Below are positions 43,650 through 55,721 of a stretch of DNA of 64,000 nucleotides, piece by piece. Numbering within the stretch: position 1 is the first letter of the stretch; every line of letters starts with the position of its first letter. Position numbers and translations under genes: made by a program. Under the pieces are notes generated by a model that saw only the letters and a program-made list of their open reading frames with translations, was not told the DNA's origin and did no database searches. Origin of the DNA: Delphinapterus leucas (lineage: Eukaryota > Chordata > Mammalia > Artiodactyla > Monodontidae). The stretch spans positions 2,263,159-2,327,158 of the forward strand of contig NW_022098031.1 in NCBI RefSeq assembly GCF_002288925.2, given 5' to 3'.

Positions 43650-44827
43650 TAAGCCTACCTTTCTCCAAGGAAGTTATTGTTTACTCAAGTATCAATCTGC
43701 ATAACTAAATGATAAATGTAACCCAAGTTATTATGGGCTGCATAAGTCACCAACACAACACTTATTTTTTAAATCCTTTAATGTTTTAAAGATTTATCCC
43801 ATGGAGCTATTTCTTCAACCAGGGCAGAAGTGTGAAAGATTTCTTCACAGTTCTTCTAATTATATAATCACATTATATAATCACATTATCAACCATGTAA
43901 AATGAATCGATACTGCAATGTTGTTTCAGTACACTGCTTTTGGAAGAAATGCACTATGAAGCTAGGCCATGTTGTCAATCTTAAAACAAAATTGAGTCTA
44001 GACTGAAATGAAACAGAGCATCTCAAAATCAAATATAGAATGTATCCTGCTTTTTTTCCCTCCTGCCATCCTCAGAAAGGGAGATACAAGAGCTTATAAG
44101 GGATCACTCAGTATCACTTTTAATATTCAAGTTTACTTTCTTTACATTTTAATGAGAAGTTATCACACAACATTCTCCTTATTCCATTAAAATCTATTTT
44201 AAAAATGAATCCTTGGCATTTTACAGTTTTCATTCCATTTTTGGAACATGAGTGTAAATAAAAATTGGGTTGAAATGTCTTAGTCTTACTTCATCTTTCA
44301 TTTTTCGAGCCCAACCTACTTTTCCCTGTGATCAGTCAAGGACTGTGAAGGAATAATGCAAGAGTCCGTCAAGTTCAAAATGGAAATTCTTCAAAAGAAT
44401 TCAGTATAGACAGAACTTTGCTGAGAAGTAACATTTATGAATTGATAAGGTTCACTCATTTCTTGGAAGGTCAGAGGATGTGGGTTACATGGAGAAGTTG
44501 TACCAAACTAAGTATGATCTTGTTTATAATTTCCCCACAACTGGCTTTTGAAGGGCAAGAAAGATTCCCACTGTAATTGGCTAGAATTTCAAGAAATGGA
44601 AGAGCTTTCTACAACAAAAGATTATATTGCAATGAAAAGTCAAATGTGTTTACAAATATGATATTCCTATAATTAACACTGTTGTTTCAAAGAGCTACTG
44701 GTGATATTTGGGGTGTATTTGGAAAAGAAACTGTCCTGGTGCAAAATGCTATCTGAACATGGAATAAACCATTTTGCTAAAAGAGTAGGGAGGTAATAGC
44801 CAAGGAAAGATGGTATCCATGTTGGAA
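43650..44827. other. no gene seen
   Basis: AT-rich DNA. ATTATATAATCAC is repeated in tandem at about 43858-43886. Short frames only. Confidence 0.4.
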
Positions 44828-45045
44828 TTTGCGTTTATTACATGCTGACAATGTGTCAGACTCAATCCCAGTGCTTTAAAACAATATTTGATTTAACAGC
44901 TATACCATTCTGGTGAAGTATTATCATGGAAATTTACAGATGGTGAATCTAATCACAGAATTAGTACTTGGCACAGAAAGAATCAGAATTCAGATCAATC
45001 TAATTCTAAAGTACATCCTCTTTCCTTATACTATACCTTAAAAAT
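44828..45045 (-). repeat. MIR, antisense
   Basis: ATTACATGCTGACAATGTGT, CCCAGTGCTTTAAAACAATA, ATTATCATGGAAATTTACAG and ATCAGAATTCAGATCAATCT follow MIR order in reverse. Confidence 0.65.
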
Positions 45046-45599
45046 CATGGAGTTGCAGTCATTTTGACCTTCATCGTGTCCAGACCTTCCTGTCTCCAAA
45101 GATCACCAACCTCCTCAAACGACTTGTTAATTATGCCTGCCATTCTCTTTATTTCCCAATTCAGTATTTGGTAAGTTTTTGAACATAAGACTCAATTCTA
45201 ACAGCAATAGTATTAAATACATTATAGTTCTCTTTGATTTGCAAATCGCTTTGACTAGAATAACATAAAATTGGTAATTAATAGCAATAGGGAATCCCGA
45301 AGTATATTTGCTTTGGTAAAAATGTTAAAAGGTCCTTTAACACCTCTAGAACATCTTAGTATTAAATGTTTGGAGCAATCTTATGTGGACCTAACAGATA
45401 TAGCCTTATACACAACTCAGGGGTTATCTGTTCTTAAATTATCATATCAATGTAAACATATAATTTAATACCAATGCTATAATCCAACACTGTAAGATAT
45501 GATAGAAAAAACATATACTTATTCTTCCTTCCGCCCTCAGTACTTCCCTTTTTTCCTTCCTTTTTTTTTTCTTTCTTTCCTTTTTTTCTCTCTCTCTCA
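45046..45599. other. no gene seen; C/T tract at its end
   Basis: Pyrimidine-rich TTCCTTCC/TTTCTTTC/CTCTCTCT tract at about 45528-45599. The 65-aa frame at 45271-45468 has no known motif. Confidence 0.4.
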
Positions 45600-45715
45600 T
45601 CAAAGATTTAATGAATGTTCTCTGTGTTCCATATCCTGTTCTAAAGCAAGGACATATAGTAGTGAACGAAAGAAAAACCCAGACTTCAAGAAGCTTTCAT
45701 TCTAGTGGAAGTTTA
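45600..45715 (+). repeat. ancient mammalian repeat fragment
   Basis: TTCCATATCCTGTTCTAAAG, ATAGTAGTGAACGAAAGAAA and GAAGCTTTCATTCTAGTGGA match the style of an old L2/MIR-related repeat (compare 6312-6425 and 57195-57305). The CHR SINE at 45736 lands just after it. Confidence 0.5.
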
Positions 45716-45735
45716 TTTATATAAAAATAGATGTA

Positions 45736-45945
45736 GGGCTTCCCTGGTGGCGCAGTGGTTGAGAGTCCGCCTGCCTATGCAGGGGACACGGGTTCATGCC
45801 CTGGTCCGGGAAGATCCCACATGCCGCGGAGCGGCTGGGCCAGTGAGGCATGGCCGCTGAGCCTGCGCGTCCGGAGCCTGTGCTCCGCAATGGGAGAGGC
45901 CACAGCAGTGAGAGGCCCGCGTACCGCAAAAAAAAAAAAAAAAAG
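45736..45945 (+). mobile_element. CHR-type SINE
   Basis: Full body with the CGTCCGGAGCCTGTGCTCCG block and an A tail of 17 (45928-45944). Target duplication AGATGTA at 45729-45735 and 45946-45952. Confidence 0.95.
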
Positions 45946-46204
45946 AGATGTAAATTTCTATTTAGACTTTTACTTTCAAATTTTGCATATTTTTTTCAGA
46001 AGATCAACATGCAAAATAAAATCTGTGAGTATTCTTAATAATACTGCTGTTTATATTGAGATAAACTGAAAGTTAAGTGTCATTATGTAAGGAGTGAGGT
46101 CTATCCAACCACCCTTGTTTTCTCAGAACATAGCATAGTTCATGGTACTTAGCTGGCACTCCCTAAATATATTCTTGAATTTAAGAGGTTTGTGTCTGGG
46201 ATTG

Positions 46205-46470
46205 CACTTTCTAGTATAGTAGTCACTAGCTACATATGGTATTTAAAGTTATATTTAAATTGTTTAAAATTAAATAAAATTTAAAATGTAGTTCTACAAT
46301 ACCATTAGCCTCATTTCAACTAATCAATAGCCACATCTGACTAGTGCCTACTCTATTGGACAGTGAGGAGAACATCGCTACCATTGCTATAAGCACCGGA
46401 CAGCACTGCCATTGAATTCTACCACTAAAATTGATGTCTACTGTTGGTCCAAATGGGTAATTTTCACTCA
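46205..46470. mobile_element. hAT-type DNA element remnant
   Basis: AGTAGTCACTAGCTACATAT, an AT-rich middle, then AATCAATAGCCACATCTGAC, CTACTCTATTGGACAGTGAG and a reversed restart ATGTCTACTGTTGGTCCAAA. This is the pattern of a mammalian hAT-type short element with GCCACATGTGGCTAGTGGC-like inner repeats. A related copy is at 47520-47690. Family name not certain. Confidence 0.6.
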
Positions 46471-46565
46471 TGTTAGGAAAAATATGTTTTTAGAAACACT
46501 AGTTAATGGAGTAGGGAACAGATGTTAAATTTCATCAAATTAATTAAGATGATTATAGCTTTTTT

Positions 46566-46765
46566 GTGTGTGTGTGGTACGCGGGCCTCTCACTGTTGTG
46601 GCCTCTCCCATTGCGGAGCACAGGCTCCGGACGCGCAGGCTCAGTGGCCATGGCTCACGGGCTCAGCTGCTCCGTGGCATGTGGGATCTTCCCAGACCGG
46701 GGCACGAACCGGTGTCCCCTGCATCGGCAGGCGGACTCTCAACCACTGCGCCACCAGGGAAGCCC
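46566..46765 (-). mobile_element. CHR-type SINE, antisense
   Basis: Full antisense body from GGTACGCGGGCCTCTCACTG to CGCCACCAGGGAAGCC. A 15-bp target duplication TGATTATAGCTTTTT is found at 46550-46564 and 46766-46780. A short TG run replaces part of the tail (46565-46577). Frames of 151, 82 and 77 aa across it are artefacts. Confidence 0.96.
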
Positions 46766-46780
46766 TGATTATAGCTTTTT

Positions 46781-47519
46781 TAAAAAAAAATTCTCTTAAA
46801 CTTCTTTGTATGATGGATTTAATAAGGTATTTTTTTCTAATGTTAGTCATTCTTGCTTTCCTAGCACAAGTACAATTTGTTTGTGGCACTTCATTCTGCT
46901 GTATGAAATTCTCAAAGATTTTTCTGGGAATTTTCCTTCTATATCTTACAGTAAAATATAGTTTATTCTTTGAATAACATGTTAAGAGTGCATATCAAAC
47001 CATTTTTAGCTTTTGAAATTAGTTCTAGGAAGACTTAATCTTTGTCAATGATATGGGACATGTCACATACCTAAATAATTACCTATTTAAAAATTTTGGT
47101 CTAGTACATATATTAGGATTTTTTTTAAATGGTTAAGTGATGCAAACACATTTTCAAGTCAATTTTCATAATTTATACTTTACTAGACAATTGCCACATT
47201 TATTGAAAATTTCCCAATTAGAAGAGATTCTCCTTTTATCCTTTAAAAAACACCTTTGCATTTTGGTTATAATGTCTTTCTCATTCTTGATGTGTGACTT
47301 TAGGGGTGGCCTCTCACTTTCTTTAAATATCCTGCCTGAATTTGGGTTTACTCATAAATTCTAATGTACTTCTAATTTTAAGCAATTTTTAATTCTAATG
47401 TTAATGTCTTTTAAAAAAAACTTTGGAGCTGAGTGCTTAGTTTGTTTCTATTATTTCATGTTAAATAACGAGCATTTTTCACTATGAATTTTTCACATAA
47501 AATTCAGTTCTTTAGTTAT
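46781..47519. other. AT-rich DNA, no gene
   Basis: No repeat family or gene recognised. The 75-aa frame at 47137-47364 shows no domain. Confidence 0.4.
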
Positions 47520-47690
47520 ATTAGTCATATTTCAAGTGCTCAATAGTAATATGTGGCTAGTGTCTACCATGCTGAACAATGCAGAGAACATTTCCATCAT
47601 TGTGGAAAGCTCGATTAGAAAGCATTACTAACAATTCACTATTAAACTTGATGTCCACTGCTGCCCAAATAGCTACTCTTAATGTCATCT
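47520..47690. mobile_element. hAT-type DNA element remnant
   Basis: TCATATTTCAAGTGCTCAAT, AGTAATATGTGGCTAGTGTC, TACCATGCTGAACAATGCAG and AACATTTCCATCATTGTGGA are the reverse pattern of the element at 46205-46470. Old and inactive. Confidence 0.65.
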
Positions 47691-49422
47691 CATAAATTTT
47701 CATATGCAATGTTCTAAAACTAAATGAGTAGTCTGTTAGTGTAATTTGAAATTTAAAATTTTTTCTGTGATCAAGATTGTATTTTAAAAGTTTTGTATTT
47801 TTTAGTTAAATTTAAAAATTGTACTCTAGTGTTACATTACCATGGTCAGAGAATCTGGTTAGTTAAATAACAACTTAGGGAAATTTTCTAAACTGTTATC
47901 TCCAGCTTAGTATAAGATCTTGTTTTACACTTGCAGCATCAACATTTAAAACAATGTTCTATAAACATATCTCTGTTCATAGAGTAGAATGTTAAATATT
48001 TTAGATATATTTTTTAAATTATAGTAGTATATTAAATTTCCCGATTATCTCATTTAAAGGCTCTATTATTCTTTTCTATTTTTTCCTAGGGTGCCTACAA
48101 TTTTCTGAAGCTATATGTGAAAAACATGCTTTCTCTTTAAGAGCTGACTCGTTAGTATCTTGGGATATCTTCCAAGGATGGTGGGGAGGGGTGTGTATTC
48201 TGTTCCCTGGGACACTAAATAAGTAGCCAACAGTAAACTAAGGGCATTTAGAGGACTCATGACCCAAATATTTCCAATCCCCTACATAACCCACAATTTG
48301 AGAAGGCTTTTCACCTTCTACACTTTTCTTTTAAACTGCAGAGCTCTCTTCAAATTTCTAAGCCACTTTTAAGCCTTAGTGGAAGGAGGCTTTTTCATTT
48401 GAAAAGGGGTAAGTTCCTAAAAGCTATTTTGTATTTTCTGCTTAAAAATAGAACATATCTTCCTGGGCTGAAATTGTTTCACCATGTTTTTATAATGATA
48501 TAGTAGGTAGTCCCACATTAGGAGAGGGAAGGAAGTCTAAGATCTATTGTAATTATATTTATTCTGTTGCTTAATACAAGATAACCAGCTCACAAAGCAG
48601 CAAAGGAATAGGGCAGGAGCAAGAGGTAGTCCTCCATGGGGAATTTAGCACAGAGTAGGCACTTACTCCTTTTTGTTAAGTGGATGGATGAACAAAACCA
48701 GGGAAGTTTTGGACCAACAGATGATATACAAATGAATAAATGATAAACATCTAAAGGTTGGGAAAAGGGAATCATAGCATAGAGATGAGTATCTGTAAAG
48801 AACGTTGGGGAATGAGAGAAGCATATTTTCTATATCCATTAAGATGTACGGTAGCTAATTGTCTCACTTTTCACTATTAATGTTTACATTAAACAACTCA
48901 AAATATTGTAAAACTCAACATTCTTCATTTTAGCCAAAATGCTAATATGTTGTATTTGCACTGATTCCTATAGTGTAAAAAAGCACTATAGGTATGTTTC
49001 TAAGTCTAGGGTAGTCTTTCATCTTCTCTACCTCTCCCTTGTAGTACAAAGAATGAAAAAGGCAGAAGGTAATATGGAGGAATATCTATGAATGAATTTA
49101 TTATCAGTATAGATCATTAATGTGTAACACTAATATTGAGGACTCATATGTTCCAGAGTTTATGCAAAATTACATAAAAATAAGTAACAACATTCTATCA
49201 GAAAAAAATTAAATCTTTGCTCTGGCTTTAAAGATACACAAAAGTCCATGAGTTGTGAAGGCAATTTTTAACATGTCAGCATTAGATACTCTCTCTCATC
49301 TATGCCATACAGTAACTCCCGGAAAATATTTTTCTCTCCCCTCTCGTTCTGGAACTCCAACCTCTCCTCCCCACACTCCCTGTCTCCCACCGTGTGTGGT
49401 GTCTGTCTCTCACTCATTCTCA
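47691..49422. other. AT-rich single-copy-looking DNA
   Basis: No young repeat and no convincing coding sequence over about 1.7 kb. An L2-terminus-like CACAGAGTAGGCACTTACTC lies at 48650-48669. A C/T-rich part begins near 49300. Confidence 0.4.
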
Positions 49423-49449
49423 CTCTCTCTCTCTCTCTCTCTCTCTCTC
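49423..49449. repeat. (CT)n microsatellite
   Basis: Perfect CT run at 49423-49449 inside a longer pyrimidine-rich tract (49300-49560). Overlapping frames of 103, 74 and 103 aa on both strands are low-complexity artefacts. Confidence 0.92.
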
Positions 49450-49649
49450 CCTGCTTCTCACTCTCACCCATACTATTCTCCACATCACCTCTCCCTTCTA
49501 CATACCTTCCCACAAAAGGCTCCTGATTCTTTAAGCCAATTTCCCCCTTATTTCTCTTTTCCTTGAAAATTTTAGACACTATCTATACATTTGCAGACTA
49601 TCTGGCATAAAACAGTGGGGAAAGCTTCAGCTCTCTTACAGGTATTCCT

Positions 49650-49820
49650 ACACCTGGGTCCTGAATTTGTCTCTAATTGGCTGTGGGCTGTATTTTCCCT
49701 CTTTGTACCTTAGCTGCCTTATTCGCAAAATGAAGGAAATGTATGTATGTAAATATCTTAGTGCTGTGATAAACAGGAGATCATATATATGAAAATACCT
49801 AGCACCTAGTTCAACAATTA
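49650..49820 (+). repeat. MIR, sense
   Basis: GGTCCTGAATTTGTCTCTAA, GTACCTTAGCTGCCTTATTC, GCAAAATGAAGGAAATGTAT and the end TACCTAGCACCTAGTTCAAC follow MIR sense order. Confidence 0.7.
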
Positions 49821-50424
49821 TTTTCCTCCTCTTTTGTCATATTCCTCCATTGTTCTAACAGACCTTCAGTGTCTAGAGAATATCATGGTAGAAAATCTCA
49901 TAAAACATCAGCTGGTTTTAATGCAGTTCAGGCAATATTTTTTCTACATACATCTGCAGCAATAAAACATGATGTTTAAATGGAAGACTTTTTAAAAAAT
50001 TCAGGATTGAATGTGGTTCAGATAAGTATATTATGATAAGCTTATAATGAGTCTATTTTGGACTTTACTACTTCCTCACTATGAAAGAGAAGGAAACTAA
50101 GCAGACTAGAACCTTTATTGAATTAATTTATTCTACTTCTAAAGGCTATTAGGGAATTCTATGCTGACTTCACACTGGGCTCAACAGTCAGAATAATAAG
50201 ACTTCCTCTGAAGAATATAAAGAATGCCAGTCTATGAGGAGATAAGTATGTTAAGTTTAGCAGATGTTATTGACTAATTTTTCATGAGAATTTCTTGTAT
50301 TTTAACAATGAAAAATATTATTCACATTGATGAAATAAAGTATATTTTATATAAAGTTAGTAAAAGAAATTATTAGAAGAGAGCAGCGTTTTCAGGTTCA
50401 GCTTTTTTGAGAGCTTTTCTAAAA
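49821..50424. other. no gene seen
   Basis: AT-rich DNA without recognised features. Confidence 0.4.
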
Positions 50425-50625
50425 AGGCAGCGTGGTATACTGGTTAACTGCACTGATGCACAAGTCAGACTTCAGGGGTCAGATAACAGTTCCACCCTTT
50501 ACTAGGGTAGAGTATTAGTATCTTTATGCCTCAGGGAGCTCATCTGTAAAAGTGGGGTAAGAGGTGGGCAAACATTAGAGATACTATCAATCAATTGATA
50601 CAGCATCTAGTAGGTGTTAAATAAA
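50425..50625 (+). repeat. MIR, sense
   Basis: GGCAGCGTGGTATACTGGTT, CAAGTCAGACTTCAGGGGTC, TATGCCTCAGGGAGCTCATC, TGTAAAAGTGGGGTAAGAGG, and CATCTAGTAGGTGTTAAATA are the MIR landmarks in order; nearly full length. Confidence 0.85.
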
Positions 50626-50634
50626 ATGGCCTCA

Positions 50635-50800
50635 GGGGCCATTGCAGTGGAGAAGCAGCGTGTAGCGCAGCAGAAGAAACAGGCCTGGACCCATGCTGCT
50701 ACAGCCGAGCTCTGAGCTCTGATCTGGCCAGGAACTTCCTGTGACTGTGCAAGGCTGGCTTCATTCCTCAGGGCCTTAATTTTCTCATCTGAAATTAGCT
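50635..50800 (+). repeat. probable MIR, sense
   Basis: A second, weaker MIR-like unit directly after the first: GGAGAAGCAGCGTGTAGCGC, ACAGGCCTGGACCCATGCTG, GTGACTGTGCAAGGCTGGCT, TTAATTTTCTCATCTGAAAT. Its 5' half is unusually GC-rich for the area. Confidence 0.55.
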
Positions 50801-51669
50801 CTGATTTTTAAAATTCCATGACCCTATTGCGTTTTTAACACTATGAGGAATGAGATGATTGAACCAAAATCGGATGTGTATTCAACATCTGTTCTTAGAA
50901 TCCACACTTAAAGGACTAAAATAAATTTGGAAAGTAATGGGGCTATAATAGGATTATATTCAGAAGAACATATTAACAAATACATTATTGTCTGGCAGAG
51001 GCTGAAATCTATTGAATGTTGAATAGAGATAAATAATTCTCACCAGTTTATATGCTAGTAATCATCCAAAAAAAGAGAAATATATAAAAATGCAGTTTGG
51101 GATATGCAAGGATAATTTTCTTGCATGGTTCTCTTTACATATAAACAACTTTGAAGCCACGTATGAAGACTAACTAGATTTTTGTTTTACTGTTGAGAAG
51201 AAATGTCTTACTCTGGTTTAAATTATATTGGGAGATGAGATCAATACACTGATTATAATAAACCAGCTACATTTTCCAGGAAGGCTACTCAGGAATAATG
51301 TAAAGAAAAATACATTTAGCATAGATTTTTAAAAGGCTAACTTGGCACTTGCATACGTTTACATATTCTGTTTCCATTCTGCTACCAAATTAGCAATTAT
51401 ATAAGCCAGAAGAAACCATCTAACTAAAGAACGGAACATAATCTGCGTTGTTACACTTCCCTTGGTCCTATTATAGAATTATCTGTGAAGATGATGAAAT
51501 ACTGCTCACTACTAAGTGATTTATGCCTGTATGGCCATTTACCATTAGAGGTAGTTGTGGCTTGCTGTAGTGCCTGGAGTCCTAGTGTAATGCTGTGTTA
51601 GCAGTGGATCTTTGGAATAGTCTAATGTAATCCCAATAATATAGCCTTCCTTATGTCTGCCATCCTTTC
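50801..51669. other. no gene seen
   Basis: AT-rich DNA without recognised features. Confidence 0.4.
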
Positions 51670-52275
51670 ACCCCATCTTTCTGGTGTTTTCCATCTTAAT
51701 AAATGGAAACATTTATCTAGAAGCACAAACTGATGAGTCATTCCTGACGCTGCCCTCCTTTATCGTCACCTCTCCTGTATTCAGTCTATCACTAAATCTT
51801 TTATATTTTATCTTGAATACTCCCATTTCTCTGTCTCCAATGCTCCCACCTAACCCAAGCTGCCACTTGTCATCTATAACTACCTTTTCTTCATTCACGC
51901 TTTTCCTAATCCAATCTCCACCTTTAAATTACTTTCTTTGTTCTTAGGCTAAGGCACAATAACCTCAACATGACTGATTCCCTGTACTAAAATATTCTCT
52001 CTCCATCACTTCCACTTCAGATACACACATCCTCAGGAATGTCTTCCCATTTGGTTACTTCCCTTTACAGTATTTATCTTACAATGTATTTGTATATTCA
52101 TCTATGTAGTTATTTCATTAATGCCTGCCTCTCCATTAGTATGTAAATTCCCTGAGAGCAGCCATTGTGCCTGGTGTTGCTAGCCATTTTTTTGTCTCCA
52201 CCATCATTTGTCCAAAGCACAGTGCTTGGAGCACAATTGGTACTGAATATTTTTTGAGTGAATAAATGAAGGAAT
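51670..52275 (+). mobile_element. L2 3' remnant, sense
   Basis: Pyrimidine-rich body, then ACAGTATTTATCTTACAATG, TTTATCTTACAATGTATTTG, TTAGTATGTAAATTCCCTGA, GAGCAGCCATTGTGCCTGGT, CAAAGCACAGTGCTTGGAGC and a terminal TTTTGAGTGAATAAATGAAG. This is one of the best L2 matches here. The 87-aa frame at 51684-51947 is part of it and not a gene. Confidence 0.82.
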
Positions 52276-52500
52276 GCGTGCCAATATTATAAACAGCTTT
52301 CTGGTTCATGGCTCAGCCTTTGACTAAGATATCTTTTATCAACTAATTTAGGGGGAAAATAGGAGAAACAATTGGACATATTTAAATAATCTGTAAAAAA
52401 TATTTCATGTCATCAGATTATTTTCGTTTCGGTGTTTCCTTGCAGCAATATAATTAAGTGATTAGGGTAGATTTTGAGATAATGAAAAGTTTCATTATTT
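52276..52500. other. no gene seen
   Basis: AT-rich DNA leading into the 28-bp tandem repeat. Confidence 0.35.
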
Positions 52501-52584
52501 TTTTCATTATTTAAATCTATTTCCATTATTTTCATTATTTAAACCTATTTAAATAATTTTCATTATTTAAATCTATTTCTTATC
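52501..52584. repeat. 28-bp tandem repeat, three copies
   Basis: Units start at 52501, 52529 and 52557, each TTTTCATTATTTAAAYCTAT plus a variable 8-bp end. Exact 28-bp period, AT-rich. Confidence 0.9.
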
Positions 52585-53244
52585 ATCGTAATATAAGCCA
52601 AGTTTCCTCAGAAGTTGTGAGCTTTAGCTTAAAACTCCCTTTAGGCTATAATGATGCTATTTTGTTGTATATTAGGAAGTATACAATTTTTACTTAGACC
52701 TGGAATAACCACTGTTTTTATTTCTTCCTCCTTATGATCAAATTTTCTTTATTTTTCTTAATTGTTTCAACTGCAAGCTCACATTAAGGGAGCCAAATAA
52801 TAAATTTCCACTAGATACTTCACATATGTTCCTCACACAATATTACTCAAATACAAAGTTTCAAGTAGGCGTCTATTCTTTGGAGGCAGAACACTAACAG
52901 ACTGTTGAGTCAAACCAAAAGCTTTATTTTCTCGCACTCCTTCTCTCTCATGATTCTCATCTCTTTCTTATTCCCTCTTCTCCTCTCCCTTTCTTGGCTT
53001 TGCTTCCCCACCTCCTCCCAAACTGTTCTCAGAGAATCTCCTCACTCAATCTCTACACTTTTGCCAGTCTCCTCTCCTCCCTTCAACCTGCTTGGTACAC
53101 AAAGACATGTCTCTCTGGGCTGCAAATACATATAACTTATTTTTCCTATCATTTTTCTCAATAGCATTGGACACTTGATCTGTTTTCCCTGGGCTCCTTA
53201 CACATAGTTGTTATCCTCGCATTTCTCATCACACGTACCACGTA
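52585..53244. other. no gene seen; pyrimidine-rich middle
   Basis: A C/T-rich stretch at about 52925-53080 contains a 76-aa frame (52905-53135) of hydrophobic, Ser/Leu-rich composition with no domain. Possibly very old L2 or L3; not assignable by eye. Confidence 0.35.
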
Positions 53245-53330
53245 TATTAGCCCTGCTCTCTCACTTACTGGTTATGTGACTTTTGGTTCTGCACCTCATT
53301 TTCCTCTACTGTCAATCAGATATCATAACA
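53245..53330 (+). repeat. MIR fragment, sense
   Basis: CTCACTTACTGGTTATGTGA and GCACCTCATTTTCCTCTACT match the MIR core. Confidence 0.6.
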
Positions 53331-54164
53331 TCATTCAGAAAGAGGGGCTCTGAACTAAGACCATTTGAGGGCCACTGTTTAAAAAATAATACTGCAAAAT
53401 TGAGAGTAAAAATTGGTGCAGTGTGGTTACTTATTGAGAATAAAGGAAGAAATCAAAGTACAACTTATTAAAAGTTGAGACCACAAATATCACAAAAATG
53501 AGGAAATAAAGCAATATTTTTATTCATTAACTAACACTACTTTTATAAGACTTTTTGCCTGAAAATTTTGGCTGCAAACTTACTGATTTGATGATGCCAC
53601 TTTCCCATGATGGCAACTTTGTAAATCATTTTCTATAGAGAGAATTGAAAAAAGACCTTAGCTTTTCTACCAGAGTAGACTGAATTTTTTATTGATGGTT
53701 TAGAAATGATTGCTTTAGATTTATTACTGGCAATATCACATAGATTTTTAAGAATCACCATCTAATTTGGGAAAACATTTGTCAAGTCTCTTTCATATAT
53801 GAGCTGTAAGATTGGAAGGGCTTTTCACAGACTGGCTCTGGCTCTGTATCTTTCCAACCATGTTCCTCCCTTACTCTCCACATGCTTCCGGGGCTGGAAG
53901 TCACAGGAGCCACTTATACCCTGATGCCATCTTTGGCCCTTCATGCAGGAAGTTATAGGTTGGGTACAGAGCATCTCAGATCACCTAAAATTAACCCATA
54001 AGTAACATGTTATGAATGAAATAAATTTTTTAAATGTTCTATCGTGGATAACTAAGTCTATATTAAGGTAACAAGAAATATAGTCAAAGTAACAACATGA
54101 AAAATAGTCTATTTTGTCTTATTTCAAGAGTCATTGAAAAAATATATATGAGTATTCAGAATAG
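53331..54164. other. no gene seen
   Basis: AT-rich DNA; CTCTGGCTCTGT and ACATGCTTCCGGGGCTGGAA words at 53830-53900 give a slightly GC-richer patch. Nothing named. Confidence 0.35.
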
Positions 54165-54320
54165 TGTAATAAATAACACTTACCTAGAGTTTACTGTGTG
54201 ACAGGCACTCTTTTAAGCACTTTATATAGGTAATAATCCTTTCTGTTACCCTATGTGGTATGTGGTTTTGCATTCCTTCTTTACAAATGAGGAAACTGAG
54301 GGTTGGTGATTTTTATCATA
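54165..54320 (-). repeat. MIR, antisense
   Basis: TAACACTTACCTAGAGTTTA, TGTGACAGGCACTCTTTTAA, GCACTTTATATAGGTAATAA and TTACAAATGAGGAAACTGAG are classic. Confidence 0.85.
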
Positions 54321-54639
54321 CTTAATCTCTAGAGTGCATATTATTTTTCTCCTTTAAACTGAGAATTGCGAGAAGTCTATATACCATTCTACGTGAAGTA
54401 AAATGGTAAAAATCTACCTGAAATAATTTAAGAACACTTCCCCAAAGACAAAAGTACAGGTAAAATGACTAGATATATTTCTCCTTTTTAAAACTTCTCT
54501 AAACTTCGAAGGTTAGACTTGGCTATACTTGGAAGCTCATGCCAGAAAAATATTACATAGAATTTGTTGCTTAAAAATAACCAGATATCTATAGTATGAA
54601 TGTCATCCAGGAATTAGAGTCCCAGAGTGGGCTAATCTC
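54321..54639. other. no gene seen
   Basis: AT-rich DNA without recognised features. Confidence 0.35.
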
Positions 54640-54965
54640 TAGTCACCTTGCAGCAACCTTCCTCTCAACCACTCCAACTTTCAAAGGGCTTCCCTTTGCT
54701 TGAAGATCTAGGTCAAAGATTTCTTCTTTGCAACTTCTCTCTCCATTCACCTAAAGGAACTTGATTATGACTCCTTTAAACCATACCTGTATCTTGTATA
54801 GACAAAACTCAGCAGAGTCATTTTCATTCAGTTGGAAGACTACTTGGTTATATGTGTTTTTTTTTTCCTGTAAATATAAACTGCTATAACTTGGGGACCA
54901 TTTTTATTCATCTTTATATTATTAGAACCAAGCAAAGAGATCAACAATTAGATGTCAAATAAATC
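54640..54965 (+). mobile_element. L2 3' remnant, sense
   Basis: CTTTGCTTGAAGATCTAGGT, GCAACTTCTCTCTCCATTCA, ATAACTTGGGGACCATTTTT and ATTAGATGTCAAATAAATCA follow L2 order weakly. Confidence 0.5.
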
Positions 54966-55721
54966 AACAAACACTGTAGGATAGCTTTGGAATTCAACCT
55001 TTCCAAGATGTAAAGCATTCTAGCTATTAGAAAATGGTGTGGTAAAAAAAGATTAATAATTTCACAAGAGAATTTGTTTATATTGTTTCTAGGATTGATT
55101 TATGAATTCTGAGATGACAAATGAATCCAACCTGACTCAAATAAGTTTTGCTAGAATGAGCGTGTAAATTTGCACATTTGGAAGACAGGTTGCTATTTTT
55201 ATTCTTTTCTACTACCTTTTAAAATCCTGTGCTTTTTAAACTCTTTTATACAGTAGTGACACCCTTTATGAACATGAAAATAACACAGACCTATTTGAGA
55301 ATCTCTGTAATATACTTCACATAACTTTAAATTCAATATACTGTTTCAAAAGTATCTTTGAAGGTTTCTTTGGAGGTCTTTTTATGTGTCATAGACTAGT
55401 AATTATGAATTTGCTTTCTCTTTATGATAGTCCTGTCTTTTTTCACATCATTTACAACTTACAACATTGTATTTTCTTTTTTTAGTTATGTTTCATATTT
55501 ATATACAGATGTTACTTTAAAAGCTTAGAAGTCAACAGTCACATTACCCACTTCAGTTCAACAAAGTCACAGTGTTATAATCAGCTAATGAAAGATATTA
55601 AGCGGCACATAATACGATTGGGTTTATGTTTGAGAAGATCATCCTGACAGTTTATGGAAGGTAAAATTGGATGGGGCAAGAGACCAGTTACTAGCCTACT
55701 TAATTTAGTTATTTACTTATA
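54966..55721. other. no gene seen
   Basis: AT-rich DNA without recognised features. Confidence 0.4.

Noticed and set aside
49255..49579. Frames of 103 aa on both strands
   Set aside because: Low-complexity products of a C/T-rich tract with a (CT)n core.
52501..52584. CRISPR-like array
   Set aside because: Three directly adjacent AT-rich units without unique spacers of regular size; a minisatellite.
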